From: Terebella lapidaria
Lineage: Eukaryota > Annelida > Polychaeta > Terebellida > Terebellidae
Assembly: GCA_949152475.1 (NCBI GenBank)
Contig: OX424566.1
Span: 33,172,423 to 33,236,422 of the forward strand
DNA length: 64,000 nt
Direction: 5' to 3'
Position 1 is the stretch's first letter. Every line of letters begins with the position of its first letter. This document shows, one piece after another, positions 44,928 through 56,068 of this stretch. The notes under the pieces were generated by a model, which was not told the DNA's origin, made no database searches, and saw nothing but the letters and a program-made list of their open reading frames with translations. Position numbers and translations under genes: made by a program.

Positions 44928-46042
44928 GGGCCATTTATACTGCATCGCTTTCGCTTCGCTTTCAAAAGAGAATTGCTAGCGATTCGCTTTATGATGTTGT
45001 GCTTTAATAGCCTCTGTCAACATGATAACTGATAGCGGATCTGTCTGATCGATACAGCATATAAGGTTAAATAATATATCAAAATAGTACTAGTAAAGAA
45101 GGGTAACGTGTATTGTTTTCATCACATTATCCCATACACTTTTGCAATGATGTTGCTGATAGAAGATGGCTATACAGTGTATGCGGTACGGATGAGAGAA
45201 TGATTTCTTGGAATCTCCTGATGCCAAAACTTTATAATATAACACCAGAAATACATAAAGAGAGATTTTCTGATAACACGTATGCATAAAATAACTTAGA
45301 AACAGAAAAGAAAAGAAGTGTCGATATGTCTATATTTTAACAATATACTATCAATTAATAGTATCAAATCAATCATAATACGACAAAATCGGGAAGCCCA
45401 TATCTAGGCACATAGGCCTAATAACCATCGTACATTGTATATTAATTCAATATGAATATCCATAAATATCTATAAAACATACCAAACTCCATATGATGGA
45501 CCTTAGAAATTTTATTTCTGAACATATATGCCTACCTCAGTGCCAATTTTATACGGCATGGTATAAGATCTATGACGTTGTCATAGATATTAAAAATCTT
45601 TGACATTTGATTATATAAGATTACAACTTTTCTATCAGATGTTCAAAACATCCCGCTGATATTCTAGTGTAGTTTTGAAAATAATCTATGTCTTCTTTTG
45701 CAGGATTTGTCCACATTAGCACGATATTGTCCTATATATCGTCCCTTTCAGTGCAAAAATCTCGTATGTAGGAGTTTCTTAGGCACTTATTCTTTATACG
45801 ATTGTATAGTGGAATATATATTATTCTTTGTCTATTCAAAATAGCTTGGTACGCCATCGCCGTAAAACTTTCCAATAAATAAAATTTGTTTACCTATATT
45901 CTTATATACAAACAATTGTTATCACGATGAGGCAATATAATAGAACAACAGTAAACCCAGACGTCGGGTGAATTTCGCGCGAATCGCTTTTCAATGAAAG
46001 CGAAGCGATAGCGAAGCGAAAGCGATGCAGTATAAATGGCCC
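44928..46042. mobile_element. Non-autonomous DNA transposon (1115 bp)
   Basis: The ends are inverted repeats identical over about 33 bp, starting GGGCCATTTATACTGCATCG and running into GCTTTCGCTTCGCT subrepeats. The flanks are TAAA and TTAA, suggesting a TTAA target with one change. No transposase inside; the interior is AT-rich. It splits the RT gene between LLFASSRKLS and the YLGLVLDQ region. Confidence 0.85.
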
Positions 46043-46844
46043 TTAATTGGTGTTGGATATGTTCGAACTAAATGCTGAATGTAACGGTAGAAAAAGTACA
46101 CCTAAATATGAAGTAACCTATTTGGGCTTAGTACTTGACCAATGTTTCTCGGGTAATGTAACTGCTGCAAAAGCCATCTCAAAATGTACAAACAAACTCA
46201 AATCGATGTATAGAAACTGCAAGAGCTCCTGGTGTCAAATTTATTACAACCACAGTTCGATTGTGCAAGTGTAGCCTGGAATTCGGGTATCTCAAAACAC
46301 TACAAAAATAGGCTTCAAACGACACAAAACAAAATCCTATGGTTAATGTGAGTGGGCACCCCCGATTTCATATTGGTGCCGATCAATTTTCAACGATTAA
46401 TGTATTACCTGTACAATATCGTGTGGGTCAACTCAAGTTAAACCAAATGTTCAAAAGTCAACTCGGGTAGTGCACCGTCGTTAATTTTGTAACAGCTTTG
46501 TTGTGAACAACTCTGGTATCATTACTCGTAACAGTTCTCAATTGTTTCAAATACCCCATGTCAAAAGTTATGGACAATCTTCGTTTGTATTCACTGCAAC
46601 AAAATTGTGGAATGGTCTTCCAACAGGTATCGAAAACATATCCTCCAAACAGTGCTTAAAAAAACAGTCAAATCTTTGCTATTCGAGTGCTATAACTCTA
46701 GCGAATCGAATCCATTTGTACACGAGTCTACAAGTAGGAAATCATGTTAAATACAATAACCATGTACTGCATTATGTGACACAAGTAATCACTATACAAA
46801 AAAGTTTTGCCTCCCGGCATATATATTGTTATACATAGTATATT

Positions 46845-48465
46845 TTAGTAATATAATAATGTTCAAACCAAACGTATTAAAAACCATCCTGGAGGACTAT
46901 AATGGAAGTTAGCGTAACCCAATACTTTTTGTGCTATCCTCGGCAATAATATATTTATGTGTGAAATACTACACTTTTACTGAGGCGATATACACGATAC
47001 CATGCCGAGCGTCAGCGAGGCGTGATGATCGTGCATATCGCCGAGGGGTGACAGTGTATTATTTGTCATACATAGAGAGTAAAACCGATTGTTTTTAATA
47101 CCAAAACGAACAGAACCTCCTCAAATAATGTGGAATGGTCCTCATATCGCCCCTAGAGCGGGATATGAACAGTGGACTCGCCCGTCGCGCTCCACTTCAA
47201 CAAGGCCTGTACATGTGAGACATATCTGCTCCACACGTAAGAACAATACCTAACCTAAACTAGGTGGCGCCAGTGTTACCTGGTATTGACACCATTGTTA
47301 TGTTCTATATCCTGGCTATATCCTGGCTATGATATCCAATGGTTCACATTGGATAAACTAATCCCATGTTATACAAGGGAGATTCCAGTAATTTGTTGAG
47401 TGTTGTCCATGAAAATTAATATAACTGGCCATAGACAGATAAATATTCAACATATATGTGATCTGAAGACATCACTGGACAGGTTTTTCAATATCCTTCC
47501 CAAGGGTATATAACAGGTAATGATCCATGGCATGAATCTGACATAGTAGGCTATTTACCAAGTACACCCCCTTATTTCGAACATGCGGAAATCGCGAAAA
47601 GTGCATTGAGGGTTACACATGTTTATACTTTGTTGATATGAATGTAGGTATCAATCTATTACCACAAATACAGTAGATTTCGATGATGCCAATAACAAAC
47701 GTAAAATACAACATTTTGCAATAGAAACAAAGCCCGACCAAATAGTTTGTCCAAAGACACACTGGCGTCATCAGGGGCAGACAGTGTGTTAAATGTAGTT
47801 GTTTCTACTGTACACCTGATGGAATTAATGAAGTTAATTCATAATGAAGTTCGTCCCTATATTTTTTAATGTTAACATGTTTCATTTCATTCAGTGGACC
47901 CTACTGGACAAAATGATACCAGTTGGTGAGGGTTCTGTGGGGATACACATGGTCCCAAATGTGCCCAAGCACTATATGGGTTCTGTCGAGCGATTCGAAG
48001 AGTTATTGATTAAAATTTCGTTTAAACCTATGTAGAAGAGTGAAGATTATGTTTACAGTGATGTTTGATAATCATTCAATAAAGGTGATTCAATTCCTCT
48101 TCTTTTGATACCTCTTGTGTGAGGATATACCAATTAGAACTGATATTACAGACCTAAAGGCAACCATACCCCCTAGTGCTTTTTGTCGCGAAAGCGTCGA
48201 AAAGCGATTTAGGGTACCTTCAAATAAGTGGTGTGAACAGAAAGTGCATCCCTATATTTTCAATGTTAACATTTGATTGCCAACTAAGGACACCCTGGGG
48301 CTTCTGAAAAAATATGTTTCGCTGAAAATATGTTTCGGTGCATGGGGGACCCCCGTAGCCCGTGGCCTATTGTTGACAGTATCATTTCTCACCATTCCTG
48401 GGGGACAAGCGATGAGTATTATTGTTGTTGCTATTTGTTCCATCGTGGAACATTTGCCCCGATAG
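46845..48465. other. No recognised gene
   Basis: Mixed sequence. Two short related stretches (CCCTATATTTT..AATGTTAACAT at about 47854 and 48248) suggest old repeats. No protein motif. Confidence 0.45.
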
Positions 48466-48469
48466 TTTA

Positions 48470-48880
48470 TCTCGCCTCGGCGAACTGTTATCTCACCTCA
48501 GCGAACTGTTATCTCGCTCTCAAACTGTTCACTCGCCTCGGTGAACTGCAAACTCGCCTCGGCGAACTGTGGTTGCCATTTAGATGTGATACATAACTGG
48601 CTTTTTAGTAGTTGGCGAAGGCGAGACAGCAGTTCGCCGAGGCGAATTAGCAGGTCGCCAAGGCGAGATAACAATTGACCGAGGCGAGATAACATTTCGC
48701 CGAGGCGAGATAACATGTCGCCGAGGCGATATAACAATTGGCCGAGGCGAGATAACAATTGGTTGATAAGAGACCAGTTAGTAGTTCGCCGAGGCGAGTT
48801 TGGATTCCGCCGAGGCGAGTTAGCAGTTCACCGAGGCGAGTTAGCAGTTCGTCGAGGCGAGTTAGGGGTTCGTCGTGCCG
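48470..48880. repeat. Inverted arrays of a 21-bp repeat
   Basis: About 5 units in one orientation (core CTCGCCTCGGCGAACTGTTA, 48470-48575) face about 12 in the other (core AGTTCGCCGAGGCGAGATAA, 48610-48875). Each core holds the palindrome CGCCTCGGCG or a variant. The 7-residue periodic ORFs on both strands (RRGELAV) come from the 21-bp period. Confidence 0.85.
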
Positions 48881-48943
48881 AACTTAACTTAGGGGGCAAG
48901 TGTCCTATCTGGGCTTGCATACAAACGGGATTATTTCAATTTT

Positions 48944-49440
48944 CAATAGCCAATTTCACTTTTCTAAGTAGGAACATTCCTGTGTCACCAGCATATGGTG
49001 TGTTTCTCTCAGAGCTAGTTGCAAATATGAGGACTTTGTTTATCGAAGTGCCCAGCTAGTCTATGAACTGCTGTGACAAGGATATGTTCTACCAAGACTT
49101 ATAGCTGCGTTTAAGAAATTCTATGGACGACGTCATCATGATCTGGTTGATAAATACACCAAATGCATGACTGCCATGCAGCTAGATCTATTTTCATGTT
49201 AATTTTGGGGAATTCATGACGGGTGCCACTAGTGGGGCAGGCAATGCTCACTCTTTCCGGAACACCTGATTTCACCTTGTAATGGCCATTTTTAAGGGTT
49301 CGTGAGTTTCCCTGTCATTTTTGTTTTCTCTCACTTCTTATGCCTGATATGACTTTCTGTCCCGGACTATAAGATTGGATAACAGACCTGTTTTGTTCGC
49401 TCGGAACACTTAATACTGGGTAATGATTCTACGTCTATTT
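48944..49440 (+). repeat. Second copy of the RT-tail segment at 32721-33254
   Basis: Shares CCTGTGTCACCAGCATATGG, AGGACTTTGTTTATCGAAGT, GATCTGGTTGATAAATACAC and CGGGTGCCACTAGTGG in the same order, including NIPVSPAYGVF-coding sequence. The similarity ends near TCTACGTCTAT in both. Confidence 0.85.
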
Positions 49441-50374
49441 TAATAAACCAATCTTTTGTTTTGCCGTAGTGAAGGCCGATGATGTGGAGACTGATCGCGA
49501 GTGTGCTGGCTACAGGACGCCAGCGCCTGGTATCTACAGATATCCTGATAGTTATAGTACAATTTGTTTGCAAGCAGTCGTAGACTGGACGGTAATAGAA
49601 TATTTCGGGTGACTCTCATTCTTTCTATTTTCCATGTTATTTTAATGTGACCAATATCATATTAATTCTTTTATAGACTGTATGAAATCGAGCCGGGTTG
49701 TACCGGATCTTATATAATTGAGATTAATTTATATTGTTGGAGACATGTACCCAAGTGGCCCTGTAGATGGACAGAGTACACCGGGATAGTTTTATAAACG
49801 GTTGTCCTGTGGTTAGAACACTCGCGATCAGTTTCCAAAGTTATCCGTTTCACCAGGCCCAAAGAATAACTTGTTTTCTTGAAACAAATCCTACATCGCT
49901 AAACAACCAGTCTGTGAACGTTGCTGATGAAAACTCGACATTATATATAAATATAATATTACCCTCAAGAAGATTAAATGATAATGGTGATTATGATCAT
50001 GTATACATAAATTGATTTATTGAAGCTACAAATCCTCCAACATGTACGTGCCTTTTTATTTTTTATTCTTATATGTGATGGTCCACTTTAGGCATGTATG
50101 ACATGTATGTAAAATAATATCACTTACACTCGACACTCACTCACACTTACTTATCACTTACACTCGAGGCCATGCGTAATTCAACCCTTAGGCTTTGTTT
50201 TGGTCTCTCAGTAGTTTTATTATACCCTTGTTTTTGTTTCATAAGCCATGTATAATTAATATTTATTATAATTTTTATTCTTACTATCTCTGCATATGGT
50301 ACATGAGCTCTCTACTAACTATGTTCAAAATTTTGTAAGTTTAGGTAAATGTTAACTTTTACCTATTGTGTCCT
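49441..50374. other. No recognised gene
   Basis: AT-rich. No repeat or protein motif noticed. Confidence 0.45.
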
Positions 50375-53300
50375 GTGACCATGAAAATGAGATCAAAATT
50401 CAAATTCAATTGATTCCTAAGCTGTAAAATCGATAATAGGCGAGATATTTGCAATTTTGTGCTCTGACCTTGAAAATAAAGGTCAAGTTCAAGGTCATGA
50501 GAATATTCAATATATAACATTTCCTATCTGTCCACAATTGATTCCTAAGCTGTAATGTCGATAATAAGCTATATATTAGCCATTTTATTCTCTGACCTTA
50601 AAAATGAGGTCAAAGGTCACGGAAATATTCCGCATACGTCATTTCTTATATGTTCACTATGGATTCCTGAGATATTTTTAGGCATTTTAGTGCAAAATTA
50701 TAGAAAGATTGTATTGTAATCTTTAAATATAAAATGTATTCAGGCGACGACGGACGATGGATGATGGACACAAGACGACGGCAAAAGGTTATCGGACCAA
50801 AGGTCTGGTAACCTAAAAATCAGGTCAAAGGTAAATTTCAAGGTCATGAGCATATTCAGCATATATCATTTCCTATTGGTCCAAAATTGATTCCTAATCT
50901 CTAATTTCTATAATGAGTGAGATAATTAGAATAAAGTGTCCCATCATAAAGCATAGGAGTATTTAGCATGGGAAAGTACCACTTGGGCCAAGTTTGGACC
51001 AAAATGGCCTACTTTCAGAGATTCAAGGGCGACAGAAAGTTATGCACAAGACAGGGATACGAATGAAGAGCTTTATGCATCAATTTAAAAAAAAATACTG
51101 AACAGGTCTTGAGAATATGGGTGCCAAAGTCCAAAATCAGGCATTTTCCATGGAAAATGGCCACCATTTTGAAAATTGGCCTAAGAGCTAAGAAAGGTTA
51201 CCGGACGATGTATATTTTAGATATCAGCCTTTTGTCTCATGACCTTGAAAATGAGGTCATTGGTAAATTTAAGGTCACGAGAATATTCAGCCCATATCAT
51301 TTCTAGCATGTCCACAATTGATTCCTGAGCTATAAAGTCGATAATAAGTGATATATTAGTCATTTTGTGATCTGACCTTGAAAATGAGGTCAAAGGTGAA
51401 GTTCGAGGTCATGAGAATATTCAGCATATATCATTTTCAATATGTTCGCAATTGATTCCTAAGCTGTGAAGTTAAGCGAGATATAAACCTTTTTTGTTGT
51501 CTGACCTTGAAAATGAGGTCAAGGTCAAATTCGATGTCACCAGAATATTCACCATATATCATTCCGCATATGTTCACTATGGATTCCTAAGCTGTAAAGT
51601 CAATAATGAACTAGATATTACCCATTTTGTTCTGCGGTCAAAGGTCAAATTCAAGGTCAACAGAATATTCAACATGTATCAATCATTTCCTATATGTTCA
51701 CTATGGATTCCTAAGCTGTAAAGTCGATAATAAGCGAGATATTAGCCATTTCGTTCTCTGACCTTGAAAATGAGGTCAAAGGTTAAAATCAATGTCACCA
51801 GAATATTCACCATATATCATTTCCTATATATTCACAATTGATTCATAAGCTGTAAAGTCAATAATATTAAGCATATATCATGTCCACAGTTGATTGCTAA
51901 GCTGTAAATTCAATAATCAGAGAGATATTAGCAATTTTGTGCTGTGGCCTTGAAAATGAAGGCAAAGGTCAAATTCAAGGTCATCAGAATATTTGGCGTA
52001 TAACATTTTCTGTGATTTTCACATGGCTTCGACATTGATACTTTAGTATCACTCGGATTTGACTACTCACACTGATCTTGTAAAATTCGTCCATGGATTC
52101 TGTCTTGGAATATGAATTTGTCTGTTTGTCGGTATCCATTTCTACTTTTTTCCTATATGTCTTTCATTGATTCTCACAATATGAAGTCAATAAGTAAGAT
52201 ATTAGCCGTTTTGTCCCGGTCACTGTGAAAATCAGGTCAAAGGAAACTTGAAAATAAGGTCATTGGTCAAGTCGAGGTCACAAGACTATTCAGCATATAT
52301 CATTTGGAGATTGACCACAATTGATTCCTAAGCTGTAAAGTTCATAAAAAGTGAGATATTAGCCATTTGCGATCTGACCTTGGAAATGAGGTCAAAAATC
52401 AAGTACAAGGTCATGAGTATATTCAGCATAATATTATCTCATTTCCTGCTCGCATTTGATTCCTAAGCTGTAAAGTCGATTGCAAGCGAGATATTGGCCA
52501 TTTTGTTCTCTGACCTGGAAATTGAGGTTAAAGGTCAAATTCAAGGTCACCAAAATATTCAGCACATATCATTCCCTATACGTCCACTATCAAATCCTAA
52601 AGTCGATAATAAGTGATATATTAGCCATTTTGTGCTCTGACCTTGAAAGTAAGTTCAAGGTCATATTCAAGGTCATGAAAATATTCAGTGTATTTCATAT
52701 GTCCACAATTGATTCCCAAGCCATAAAGTCAGTAGATGAGCAAGATATCAGCCATTTTGTCCTTTGACTTTGAAAATAAGGTCAAAGGTCTAATTCAAGG
52801 TCATGGCAATATACAGCATATATCATTTTCTATATCTTCATAATTGATTCCTGAGTTGTGAAATCGATAATAAGGGAGACATTAGTCATTTTGTCCTGTG
52901 CCCTTGAAATTTAGGTCAAAGGTCAAGTTGAAGATCATGAGAATAATCTGTATATATAATTTCCTATATGTTCATAATTGATTCCTAAGCTGTAAAGTCG
53001 ATTAAAAGCGAGATATTAGCCGATTTGTCCTGTGACCTTGAAAATTAGGTCAAAGGTCAAGTTCAAGGTCATGAAAATAATCTGCATATATAATTTCCTA
53101 TATGTTCATAATTGATTCCTGAGCTGTAAAATCGATAACAAGCGAGATATTAGCCATTTTGTCCTGTGACCTTGAACATAAGGTCAAAGGTCAAATTCAA
53201 GGTCATCAGAATATTCAGCATATATCATTTCCTATATGTCCACAATTGATTGCTAAGCTGTAAAGTCGATAATAAGCGAGATATAAGCCATTTTGTGTTC

Positions 53301-53830
53301 TGACCTTGAAACTGAGGTCAGAGGTCAAATTCAAGGTCACGAGAATATTCAGCATATACCATTTCCTATATGTCCACAATTGATTCCTAGTCTCTAATCT
53401 CAGTATTAAGTGAGATATTAGGCATAATGTGTCCCATTATAAAGCATAGGAGAATTTAACATGGGAAAGTCCCATTTGGGCCGAGTTTGGGCCAAAATGG
53501 CCCACTTCGAGCGATTCAAACGCAACGAAATTTATAGACATCATAGGAGTACATATGAGGAGTGTTATGTATCAAAAAGAAACAGATTTTGAGAAAATGG
53601 CTGCCAAAGTCCAAAATCAGGCATTTTTTTGTCGAAAACGGCCGCCATTTTGGGAAAATTGCGAAAATGAAAAAAACTAAAATATAACTCCTTCTTGAAT
53701 TATTTTCAAGTATTTTTGCGCAAAATTTCAGAAAAATTCCCCCTAAAACAAAAAAGATAAAAATGTGGACGACGACAACGGACGACTACGGACGACGGAC
53801 GCAGAGCCATGCCAATAGGTTATCGGATGA
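50375..53830. repeat. Tandem array of about 134-bp units dense in nuclear-receptor half-sites
   Basis: Roughly 20 diverged units in the order TGACCTTGAAAATGAGGTCA, AAGGTCAAGTTCAAGGTCAT, GAGAATATTCAGCATATATC, ATTTCCTATATGTCCACAAT, TGATTCCTAAGCTGTAAAGT, CGATAATAAGCGAGATATTA, GCCATTTTGT. Perfect DR1 sites (AGGTCA-N-AGGTCA) are at 50607-50619, 52913-52925, 53047-53059, 53181-53193 and 53315-53327. Extended TCAAGGTCA half-sites occur in most units. Two copies of a 300-bp block (GTGTCCCAT.ATAAAGCATAG through CAAAATCAGGCATTTT) lie at about 50935-51160 and 53430-53630. Two related GACGACGGACG..GGTTATCGGA segments lie at about 50745-50800 and 53770-53830. Non-coding. Confidence 0.9.
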
Positions 53831-55430
53831 TAGGTGTGAAATAATAACTGTGAAAACACTTGTTTGATTGAAGTTAATTATTGTGAATTGTTTTCCTAGG
53901 GCTTTCCCCCAAAATACATGTAAATGTCATTAGTTTCAAATAATGAATTAGTGGGCTTCGGAAAATCCAAAGCCACTGACCAATATGTCGAAACGTAGTC
54001 TTTTTCGCTGCTTCCCACTATTCATGGTCAGTGCCAAACGGAGTTTTCGTTTCCTACATGCATTCCTGAAAATAGAAAGTACAATTCAATAAAACCATTA
54101 CACGAATAGCTTGACAGTGACAGTTATGTTCTCACAGTGTTATGTTACCCTCACTCTCATTCGTGTCTATATGAATTACATCTTTGAGAGTAGTATAGTG
54201 GCAATAAATTCTACCAAAGCAACAATCAATTTGTGATAGAAGCGACTAGCCTATCCGTAGTCCGAATGCATGTGGTATGCCTATCCATCGGCATTCATAA
54301 ACTACTAGTAGGTAATATATATTTTAAATCACAGCACATGCATTTGGCAGAGTCTTCTATAACTAAGTTTCGCCTCCCAATTTCTCATATCAAACTCAGG
54401 TCCGTACTTGCCAAATATCCTATCCCAACTTCCGACAAAATCGATCTGAAACCCACTTTTCGACTTCAATGGTTGTAAATTTCACACCCATATTGTCACT
54501 TAAGATTCCTCTGAATGGTATACAGTAGCATTGGTCGCTTTCTTCCACATTTCTATATGTTGACGACGGATTTCGTGGACCCTTTTCGCATTTCCCAATC
54601 GCCGATACTCTGGGGCTAAATTGGGGCCGCTGATTACGGATATTTTGTAAGAGTTAGGTCCAACAACTTATGCTACATGCTTTTCATTATGATTCCAATA
54701 GCTGATGGGTGTGATGATATGTACTTGGAACGTGTTTATCTCCTAAAATATATACATTTCCTGGACTTGGCTGTGCACTGACGTGTCCATTGTTGTGCTT
54801 TTACCTCGAATTCAACCGTTGCGCCTCCAAGTGCGTCAGTTGCGCCTCCAGGTCAACCGTTGACGTTACTCAGCGTGAACGTTCAAGTTACAGAGTCCAG
54901 GCTAAGTTACAAGGCCCAAAGTTGGAACGTCACAAAGACCATTTTCTGGGTTACAGCGTCCCATTTTAGGTTTCATAATCCATATTTGGGCCATGGCCAA
55001 TATGGTCCCCCTCATCATCTTCTTCGTCGTAATCGTGGTGGTGTTGGGGCTGGGGTTATCATTGACTGCATCATCGTCAAACTCCTGATTGCTGCTGTAT
55101 CCATCTTGACGGGCTGGGCCATAGTTGCTGACATTATCATTGGTGTTCACTGATGTTCATTATGATGAATGTGCTGCAACTCCGATGGTTCTGTGTGTAG
55201 ATAAATCTGTTCATCACTGTTCGAGTTGTTATCAGCAATGCTGACACTGCTTCGTGAATTCGAATCTGAATTGTCCTAGTGACCAGATGGTGGTATGTGC
55301 GCTCTGCTGCTTGAGGATGTAATGTTCGGTCACACAGAATCTTGTCGTTTTGGGCAGACATCATGAAATTGCTGTCCCCCTGTGACGGCTCTACTGATCA
55401 CCGACTAAGAGATGAAGGTGGAGGAATTGG
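53831..55430. other. No recognised gene
   Basis: The short ORFs overlap on both strands (54860-55153 plus, 54902-55150 minus) and show no family motif. No repeat boundary is clear. Confidence 0.45.
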
Positions 55431-55434
55431 TACT

Positions 55435-55636
55435 TGTGATGTTTCATAGTGTTCAATGTACAGAGGAAAGGCACACAACTTTGAATAACCGTCTGTATAT
55501 CATCTTGACTACACAAATGCACAGGTACAAAAACATAGCAAAATCATGGAGCCCCTAACAGGCCATTTCCACAGGCAAACGACATTCCATAAAACAAATG
55601 GCATTGCATTTAAACCATTGAACTAAAGATACACCA
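55435..55636 (-). repeat. 3' LTR of Gypsy-D
   Basis: 202 bp. On the minus strand it starts TGGTGTATCTTTAGTTCAAT and ends CACTATGAAACATCACA. Closely similar to 59920-60119. Confidence 0.85.
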
Positions 55637-55650
55637 TTTCTTCCCTTACC
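55637..55650 (-). promoter_or_regulatory. Polypurine tract of Gypsy-D
   Basis: On the minus strand GGTAAGGGAAGAAA directly abuts the TGGTG start of the 3' LTR, which fixes the LTR boundary. Confidence 0.8.
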
Positions 55651-55931
55651 AAAATGGAACATAGAACGACAAGCAAAATCTAGTCTCAATTCGAAATTGC
55701 TCTGAAAGAAAACACAAAGTTGTTAAATGAGAATGAATGAATGATTCAATGCACAGGAACATAACAAAACAGATCTAACTTGGATTATAAGAACTTAACA
55801 CATAGTTCATCAGTCATTAATAGGTGAGTTTATCAGGTGGTTTGGATACCCTGGTTGAACGTCTCAGTGGCGGGGCTGCGACGGGTGAAACAACTGTTGG
55901 TGTAGATTCTACAGATGCTGTTGGAACAGAT

Positions 55932-56060
55932 GGCCCAAGTATCATACCCTGCGCCTTAATACTACTCGTCCACTAAATGAATGCCAATTAATCCGTGTTT
56001 CACCTTTTTAATCCTTATTGAATATAGAGGAAGGCTATATACTTGGTATATACTTGGGCC
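55932..56060. mobile_element. MITE M1, copy 2 (129 bp)
   Basis: Ends GGCCCAAGTAT and ATACTTGGGCC. A perfect 8-bp duplication GAACAGAT lies at 55924-55931 and 56061-56068. The internal sequence matches copy 1 (CCTTATTGAATATAGAGGAA). It is inserted in the 3' part of Gypsy-D pol, so it is younger than that element. Confidence 0.92.
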
Positions 56061-56068
56061 GAACAGAT

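Larger units (their letters stand above)
44100..46840 (+). pseudogene. Non-LTR retrotransposon RT (CR1/L2/jockey type) with two nested insertions
   Basis: Once two inserted elements are ignored, the sequence reads as one RT: LKSAIVVPLYKKGN and SDNYRPVSVLSFVSKIFERI (44120-44250), DQSGFRSNHST (about 44392), KAFDTV, catalytic YADD at 44752-44763, then LINNKLSLHLGKTESLLF (to 44927). After the insertion come VTYLGLVLDQCFS (about 46110) and the C-terminal GQSSFVFTATKLWNGLP (about 46570-46620). Several stops and frame changes mark it as dead. The 5' endonuclease part is not visible. Confidence 0.85.

Noticed and set aside
48498..49059. ORFs with 7-residue periodicity as coiled-coil proteins
   Set aside because: They are caused by the 21-bp DNA repeat, open on both strands.
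54860..55153. Overlapping ORFs on both strands as a small gene
   Set aside because: No initiation context, family motif or codon bias distinguishes either strand.
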